Both the position numbers and the translations under genes were made by a program. A stretch of DNA of 64,000 nucleotides from Diabrotica undecimpunctata (taxonomy: Eukaryota; Arthropoda; Insecta; Coleoptera; Chrysomelidae). Under the pieces are notes generated by a model, which was not told the origin of the DNA, did no database searches, and saw only the letters and a list, made by a program, of their open reading frames with translations. Location of the stretch: assembly GCF_040954645.1 (NCBI RefSeq), contig NC_092806.1, positions 5,084,001 through 5,148,000 on the forward strand. Reading direction: 5' to 3'. This document shows, piece by piece, positions 58,370 through 64,000 of this stretch. Numbering within the stretch: the stretch's first letter is position 1; each line of letters begins with the position of its first letter.

Positions 58370-59478
58370 ATTGGCGTCCAACCGAGAGAGCAGGCAGGAT
58401 TTCGATCAAATTATGGTACCAATGATCACCTCCATACAGTAAAGACGCTCATTGAAAAATCTATAGAATGCAACAAACCTTTTGTTCTCACTTTCATAGA
58501 TTTTACAGCCTTATAGAAACAATGAATGGCAGCAGGATTGACCACAGGTCAATATTTAAAAAAAATGCCACTATGACTGTTAAGATACACGATAAAACCC
58601 GACTAATAAAAATAAAACGTGGGATAAGGCAAGGAGATACATTGTCACCGAAATTATTCATAACGGCATTAGAGTATGCCTTTAAGATGGTCAATTGGGA
58701 CTACAGAGGAGTAACAATAGAAGGCGAAAAACTTAACCATCTCCGTTTCGCAGATGACATTGTCCTTAACACAGATGATTTAGGAGAAGCCACAGATATG
58801 TTAAATGAAAAGGACTTTGCATGTTCGAAGGTGGGTCACAGAATGAACTTGTCTAAAACTAAGTTTATGATAAATATGGTTCCCAATATGGGGCGGAAAC
58901 TATGACTCTAACCAAGACTACGGCTTCGAAATTGAGAGAGGCACAGGGACGAATGGAACGGTCTATGCTGGAAGTGACTTTGCTGGACCGAATAAGAAAC
59001 AAAGATCTGCGAAGAAGGACGAGTATTGCTGATGTTGTGGAACGTATACCGGAACTAAAATGGTATTGGGCAGGCCATGTAGCGAGAATGCATAACTCAC
59101 GATGGACGAGCAAAATTACACATTGGAGGCCAAAAGCAGACAAACGTAGTAGAGGAAGACTACCTACACATTGGGCTGGCGGCATCAGGCGTATCACGAA
59201 AAATAGGCAACAAAGATCGCAAAATCGCAAAGAATGGATGAGTTTAAGGAAGGCCTATGTCCAGCAGTGGACGTGATAATTAAAGGCTGGATGATGATGA
59301 TGATGATTAAATTGGCGTCCAACGTGGGCACATTGATGTTAACTGTGTTATTATCTTTTATATTATTATTATCTTTTTTTGAGAGCGTCAGGAAATTTTG
59401 TAAACTAGTGCGATCATGAAAAATAAAGAATGGCATTTGGAAAATGAATTTTCCAGACTTGCATATTTAAAAAACTTT
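58370..59478 (+). promoter_or_regulatory. primer-binding-site-like sequence, split by an RTE
   Basis: TTGGCGTCCAAC at 58371-58382 and again at 59312-59323, followed by GTGGGCACA, is the form of an LTR-retrotransposon primer binding site (TGG start, complementary to a tRNA 3' end). The duplicate arises from the RTE inserted at 58383-59310, whose 13-bp target duplication is ATTGGCGTCCAAC. Downstream at 59416 an ATG opens a short frame that is itself cut by another RTE. I cannot identify gag or pol nearby, so this is a tentative call. Confidence 0.4.
58383..59310 (+). mobile_element. RTE LINE with internal deletion, 13-bp TSD
   Basis: A 928-bp insert flanked by ATTGGCGTCCAAC (58370-58382, 59311-59323). 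RT fragments in order: EQAGFRSNYGTNDHLHTVKT, FVLTFIDFTA (first Asp box, decayed), RLIKIKRGIRQGDTLSPKLF, FADDIVLNTDDLGEAT and GHRMNLSKTKFMINMVPN. It then jumps to YGAETMTLTKTTASKLREAQ, skipping about 90 residues. The C-terminus reads RMERSMLEVTLLDRIRNKDL, LKWYWAGHVARM, RLPTHWAGGIRRI and AYVQQWT-stop. A GATGATGATGAT tail lies at 59289-59306. One frame change occurs at the deletion. Confidence 0.88.
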
Positions 59479-59491
59479 ACTATAAAAAGGA

Positions 59492-60554
59492 AAGATGTTA
59501 AATCAACTATCTATGTTAGGGATACCCAATAAGTTGGTTAAACTTATACGAATGACTCTGGAGGGTTGTAAAGCTATGGTGAGAATAGATGGAGATATAA
59601 CGCAGGCCTTTGATATTGAAAATGGAGTTAGACAAGGGGATGCCTTATCAACAACACTTTTTAATCTAACTTTAGAAGCTGTTGTTAGAAAACTGGATGT
59701 AAACGGCTGTATTAATACAAGATATATGCAAATATGCGCATATGCGGATGATGTTGCCATAATAAGCCGCAACAAAAGGGTATTGAGCGAAAAAGTCATA
59801 GAACTGAAACGAGAAGCTGCTACGTTTGGTCTATATATAAATGAAAACAAAACAAAATATATGGAGTGCACAAAATCGAATGAACATGAGAATCTGAAGA
59901 TAGACAACCATACCTACAAATATGCCTCCACTTTTCCCTACCTAGGCTCAATAATAAATGACAACAACAACATCAGTCAAGAAATACAAGCACGGATTTT
60001 TAGCGGTAATAAGTGCTTTTATGCATACAAAGACTTAATGAAAAGTAAGTTACTGAATCGTGAGTCTAAGCTGAGAATTTACAAAACAGTAATTAGACCA
60101 GTGGTCACATATGGATGTGAAACGTGGACCCTCTCAACCACTGATGAAAATTAACTGAGAATATTTGAGCGCAAAATACTAAGGAAGATATTTGGACCAA
60201 CGATAGTTCGGTAGTTCGTGGAGAATTAAAATGAACCACGAGCTGGATGAACTAATGCAGAGCGCAGATATTGTCAAATTTGTAAAATCACAAAGACTAA
60301 ACTGGCTTGGTCACCTAGAAAGAATGCCAGATAATCGAACTGTAAAAGTAGTCCAGAGATGGAAGCCCCAAGGAAACAGAACAAGAGGAAGGCACCGTAA
60401 AAGATGGATAGACGACGTAGAGAGGGATCTTAAAACCATGAACATCAGGCAGTGGCGAAGGAAAGTATCCGACAGGGCAGAATGGAAGAACATTGTTAAG
60501 CAGGCCAAGACTCACAAAGGGTTGTAGCGCCATTAGAAGAAGAAGAAGAAGAAG
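59492..60554 (+). mobile_element. RTE LINE, 5'-truncated, 13-bp TSD
   Basis: A 1,063-bp insert flanked by ACTATAAAAAGGA (59479-59491, 60555-60567), with a GAA tail at 60536-60554. ORF 59495-60154 carries LGIPNKLVKLIRMTLEGCKA, VRQGDALSTTLFNLTLEAVV, QICAYADDVAIISRNK with the catalytic pair, FPYLGSIINDNNNISQEIQ and TVIRPVVTYGCETWTL. After a stop and a frameshift, 60231-60527 gives LNWLGHLERMPDNRTVKVVQ and RGRHRKRWIDDVERDLKTM, ending KTHKGL. It resembles the RTE at 51943 in domain order but has a different tail. Confidence 0.9.
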
Positions 60555-60567
60555 ACTATAAAAAGGA

Positions 60568-60861
60568 GGCAAATTTAAAATAAATTAAATTCCAGGAAAC
60601 AAAATTTTTGAACCTGGATCTTTGTTACCCAGGACCCAGTGACTTTCGCCAACATGATATTCGTGTTTAGCGACATTTTATTCAATATCTGCCGAGTTAA
60701 AATTATTTAAATTTGCAACTCTGGAGAATACATTTTCCAAATGCATTTTTCTTATGGACAAGTACAATTTTTCATTTCTTCATTATTGCACCAAACTGCA
60801 TCTCAATCCGTCTTACTGCGCCAATTTTCGAATGTTCATTGCGTCATTTCTTCGACTATTT
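60568..60861. other. host DNA of the RTE insertion, no gene seen
   Basis: Continues the sequence interrupted at 59479. It contains CTGGATCTTTGTTACCCAGG, a short imperfect palindrome. Nothing coding is recognised. Confidence 0.45.
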
Positions 60862-61060
60862 AATCTTCTTCCCTTCTTCTACTTCTTGGATCTTTTGATC
60901 TGTTTAATGCTGAAGCTGCCTCTGGTTAATTTCCTGGGAGGTAGATTGCCAACTATCCCTCCATCTTTTAGGTGGTCTTCCGGGAGGTCTTGAGCCGGGC
61001 GTGTTGTTTTCTAGGGCAATTTTTGGGAGTCCATTCTCATCCATTCGTCTTACATGATTG
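60862..61060 (-). mobile_element. LINE 3'-end fragment
   Basis: The minus strand reads VRRMDENGLPKIALENTPGS, then RPPGRPPKRWRDSWQ and a TTC/GAA-rich end near 60875. These are the last residues of an RTE-like LINE protein (GH or YNHVRRM, then GRPPKRW). It is about 200 bp and severely 5' truncated. Confidence 0.7.
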
Positions 61061-61336
61061 TACTATTTTAATAATAATAATATAAATTAATTCGATCAAT
61101 CAATATAAAATTCAGTTGGCTGGTATTCTCCTCAGGACACGAACGACCGTGTTTCGAGCAGGGATCAGTATGCTCCCTTAAATTTAAATTTAACACCGAG
61201 TTAGATTTTCAATAAGTAATCTAAGATTTATTAGACGTTACTTAGATATTTTCACTGATGATGTTCTAGTAAGACCGAAAAAATTCTGAAATTTTTAATC
61301 CTTTTTGGATAATTTAAATTTTGTAATAAATTTATA

Positions 61337-61841
61337 CAGGGTGAGTCATGAGGAACTTTACATACTTCTACCATATGTAGAGTCCCTCAGGGAGCATATC
61401 ATGTGGCCACTAAAAAATGTCAACTCCTCTTCTTTATTAATTAACAGGGTGATTTGTGTAATTGACCATTTATTTCATTTTACTGTAGTGTTTATACGGC
61501 TCATTTGATTTTTTAAATTTTTGCATGATACAGTACACTACTATCAAGCATTCGACTGGTATTAGCTAAACTAAAAAATTCCAGGACTGGCTTTGGAAAA
61601 ATTAATTTAGGGATTCGTATTAAATATTACACCCTGTATAATTTTTTTTTTTTAAATGCAATAAGTGATTTTCAAACTACATAAATAGCCAATGAAAACG
61701 ACATATGCGACAATGTTGTTGCACTTTTATTAAATTTTTAGTGAACGATCAAATCTTACCAAAAATAGAACAACCATAATGAAGTATCAAATTATAAGGT
61801 ATTAATTTAAACAAATGTTATAAATTTCAAACATTTTAATT
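61337..61841. repeat. left long TIR of second mariner-type element
   Basis: 505 bp, inverted partner of 63496-63977. The inner end is CATTTTAATT. Confidence 0.9.
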
Positions 61842-62295
61842 AAAATGAGTTCCTACAACATACCTAATCTAATACGTAGAAAATTAACATCTTTACTGTC
61901 ACTTTGTATTATCTCTATGATAGAATCAATTGTTTTTCAATTTTAAATTTTTACTCATAGATCGTATTGGGGCATTATTTTCGATAAATAATAAATTAAA
62001 TTGATTAAAAAGTCCAACTTCTTGTATGTGTTAGTTTTTGTTGATTGTAAATGATTAAAATTTTATGTCAAATAATAATACATTGCATCAACTGTACTAA
62101 ATAAAAATAAATCTAAAAAAGTTTAAAATGAAGGTTGGCGTTGATCGTTTGACGTTTCTTGATATTTTATACCCATTGCCATTATTGTCATTATCAATTG
62201 TTATTTATGTGTACAAGAATACATATTTCTTCTGTCATATCTACGTTAAGTACATTGTGTTAGTTTTGGTAGAGCTTTTGTTACTTTCGTTCAAA

Positions 62296-63338
62296 ATGCC
62301 ACATCAGTTTTCGACCACAGAATATGCAGACATAATATTTGTTTATGGATTCTGTAATGGGAATGGTAGGGCTGCTAGTAGAGAATATCGCAGGAGATTT
62401 CCTAATCGTCGAACTCCCAGTCATCCAACATTTGGATCAGTTTCTAATTATTTGCGAGAAAATGGCACTTTTCCTAGTGGAACAACAGAGCGACATGTAG
62501 ATGAAGCGCAGGAAGATGACATTATGGACGCCGTTACTATGAACCCTACAATAAACACTAGACAAGTAAGTCGAGAACTCAATGTTACTCAATCAAAAGT
62601 AGGTAGAGTCTTACAAAAAAATAATCTATACCCATATCACATTCAAATGGTTCAGCGACTACATGCTGGAGATGAGATCGGTAGGTTGGAATTTTGTAGA
62701 TGGATTAACAATAATCGACCAACGCTATACAGGACACTATTTACAGATGAAGCCCAATTTACCAGAGACGGGATAAATAATTCACGAAATTCACATGTGT
62801 GGGCAGAAGAAAATCCCCATGCTATTCGAGAACGTCGTTCTCAGTTAAGGTTTTCGGTTAACGTGTGGATTGGTGTCATAAATAACCAATTAGTAGGTCC
62901 TCACTTTTTTGATGGTCCTTTAACAGGGCAGGTCTATTTGAACTTTCTACAAAATATTTTGCCGAATTTGCTTGCCAACGCGAACGTTGCTATCCGAGGG
63001 ATGTATTTTCAGCATGATGGGGCACCCCCACACTTTTTACTGGCAGTGAGACAACATCTCAATAATGTTTATGGTGGATAGGACGTGCAGGTCCTATTTC
63101 GTGGCCTTCAAGATCCCCTGATTTCAATCCCGTTGATTACCATATTTGGGGACGATTGAAGCAACTAGTTTACGCAGTGAATATTAATAACCGACAACAA
63201 TTAATTGATAGAATTATACATTGTTGTAATACTATTAGAAACGATCCCCAGAGTATCCGTAATTCAATACGTCAATTAACAATTCAGCAACAAAAATGTG
63301 TACAGGCTGCAGGGTTCCGTTTCGAAAATCTATTTTGA
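62296..63338 (+). pseudogene. mariner-type transposase with one frameshift
   Basis: ATG 62296 (MPHQFSTTEYADIIFVYGFC) is taken as the start. An upstream in-frame ATG at 62128 would add 56 hydrophobic residues unlike the family. Helix-turn-helix blocks lie near residues 20-50 and 85-115 (TRQVSRELNVTQSKVGRVLQ). The catalytic residues are Asp in LFTDEAQFTRDG, Asp in FQHDGAPPHF, and Asp in PDFNPVDYHIWG. The frame slips between VYGG-stop (63081) and WIGRAGPISWPSRS, needing a one-base change near 63075-63085. The rest then runs to a stop at 63336-63338 (GFRFENLF). It is closely related in plan to the intact gene at 47499. One frameshift only, so decay is recent or the call may be a sequencing error. 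Confidence 0.88.
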
Positions 63339-63495
63339 ATTATTTTTATTTTGTTACCATTATTGTATCTTTTCCAGTTCTAATTTATGGGTTTATCATA
63401 ACTATGTACATATTTTTAGTTTTTTTTTTAAATTGTTCTTCGTTATTGTTAGTAGTTACTGTTTTTTGTTGTGCAGTGACTCAGTTTATCATTTC

Positions 63496-63977
63496 AATTA
63501 AAATGTTTGAAATTTATAACATTTGTTTAAATTAATTACCTTATAATTTGATACTTCATTATGGTTATTCTATTTTTGGTAAGATTTGATCGTTCACTAA
63601 AAATTTAGTAAAAGTGCGACAACATTGTCTCATATGTCGTTTTCATTGGCTATTTATGTAGTTTGAAAATCACTTTAATACGAATAATATTTAATACGAA
63701 TCCCTAAATTAATTTTTTCAAAGCCAGTCCTGGAATTTTTTAGTTTAGCTAATACCAGTCGAATGCTTGATAGTAGTGTACTGTATCATGCAAAAATTAA
63801 AAAAATCAAATGAGCCGTATAAACACTACAGTAAAATGAAATAAATGGTCAATTACACAAATCACCCTGTTAATTAATAAAGAAGAGGAGTTGACATTTT
63901 TTAGTGGCCACATGATATGCTCCCTGAGGGACTCTACATATGGTAGAAGTATGTAAAGTTCCTCATGACTTACCCTG
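63496..63977. repeat. right long TIR of second mariner-type element
   Basis: 482 bp, inverted partner of 61337-61841, lacking part of the extra stretch seen in the left arm. Confidence 0.9.
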
Positions 63978-64000
63978 TATAGAAGTTATATAATTCATTG

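Larger units (their letters stand above)
61337..63977 (+). mobile_element. second long-TIR mariner-type element
   Basis: A 2,641-bp element flanked by TA at 61335-61336 and 63978-63979. The ends start CAGGGTRAGTCATGAGG and extend inward about 500 bp (61337-61841; 63496-63977). The left arm carries an extra stretch near 61625-61660 containing ACACCCTGTATAA, itself like a mariner end. The transposase gene lies between the arms. The overall plan copies the element at 46905-49097, but end sequences beyond CAGGGTG differ, so they are separate families of one lineage. Confidence 0.92.

Noticed and set aside
62128..62295. 56-residue N-terminal extension with a membrane-like segment on the second mariner transposase
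   Set aside because: Hydrophobic residues before MPHQFS do not fit a DNA-binding N-terminus, and the sequence is better read as leader DNA between the TIR and ATG 62296.

Overview
The window looks like intergenic, repeat-dense nuclear DNA from an insect, most likely a beetle. It is AT-rich throughout. Almost every recognisable coding segment belongs to a transposable element, and the mix (RTE-type LINEs with GAT or GAA tails, an I-like LINE with RNase H, Tc1/mariner elements, a MULE, a Crypton-like tyrosine recombinase) is typical of large arthropod genomes. The beetle assignment is inference from this mix. I found no convincing single-copy host gene, no rRNA, no functional tRNA and no CRISPR array.

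Layout. 1-5.5 kb: a broken tyrosine recombinase carrying a 159-bp LINE fragment, an unassigned GC-rich block, and TTTTA-rich low-complexity DNA. 7-9 kb: two antisense RTE reverse transcriptase remnants. 9.3-12 kb: a decayed DDE element with 30-bp terminal inverted repeats and a probable intron. 13.9-19.9 kb: one RTE copy cut twice, by a MULE with a 9-bp target duplication and by a Tc1-like element with a TA duplication. 20.8-24.2 kb: a CR1/Jockey-like LINE and a second LINE that landed inside a fold-back MITE. 24.3-27.2 kb: a 2.9-kb inverted-repeat unit holding a cysteine-rich (CxC) C-terminal coding fragment. 28.3-30 kb: an RTE split by a solo-LTR-like insertion. 30.1-32.1 kb: a second decayed DDE element. 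33.7-36.9 kb: two antisense LINEs and a tRNA-derived SINE. 37.7-40.3 kb: a 152-bp tandem array and a broken IS630/Tc1-type transposase. 41.5-46.9 kb: LINE scraps and a pogo-like remnant. 46.9-49.1 kb: a complete mariner-type element with an intact 357-residue transposase. 50.4-55.3 kb: a LINE carrying two later insertions. 55.7-57.2 kb: an I-like LINE fragment with an intact RNase H. 58.3-61.1 kb: RTE copies inserted into what looks like an LTR-element leader. 61.3-64 kb: a second long-TIR mariner-type element, broken by a frameshift.

The genes do not form a pathway; they form a stratigraphy. For seven insertions I can read the target duplication, and in five of these, removing the insert restores the older element's reading frame (or, for the recombinase, a plausible one). 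That gives relative ages: the RTE at 13.9 kb predates its MULE and Tc1 inserts, and the LINE at 50.9 kb predates its RTE insert. The youngest-looking elements are the mariner at 46.9 kb (intact ORF, near-identical TIRs) and the I-like LINE at 55.7 kb (clean 13-bp duplication, open frame).
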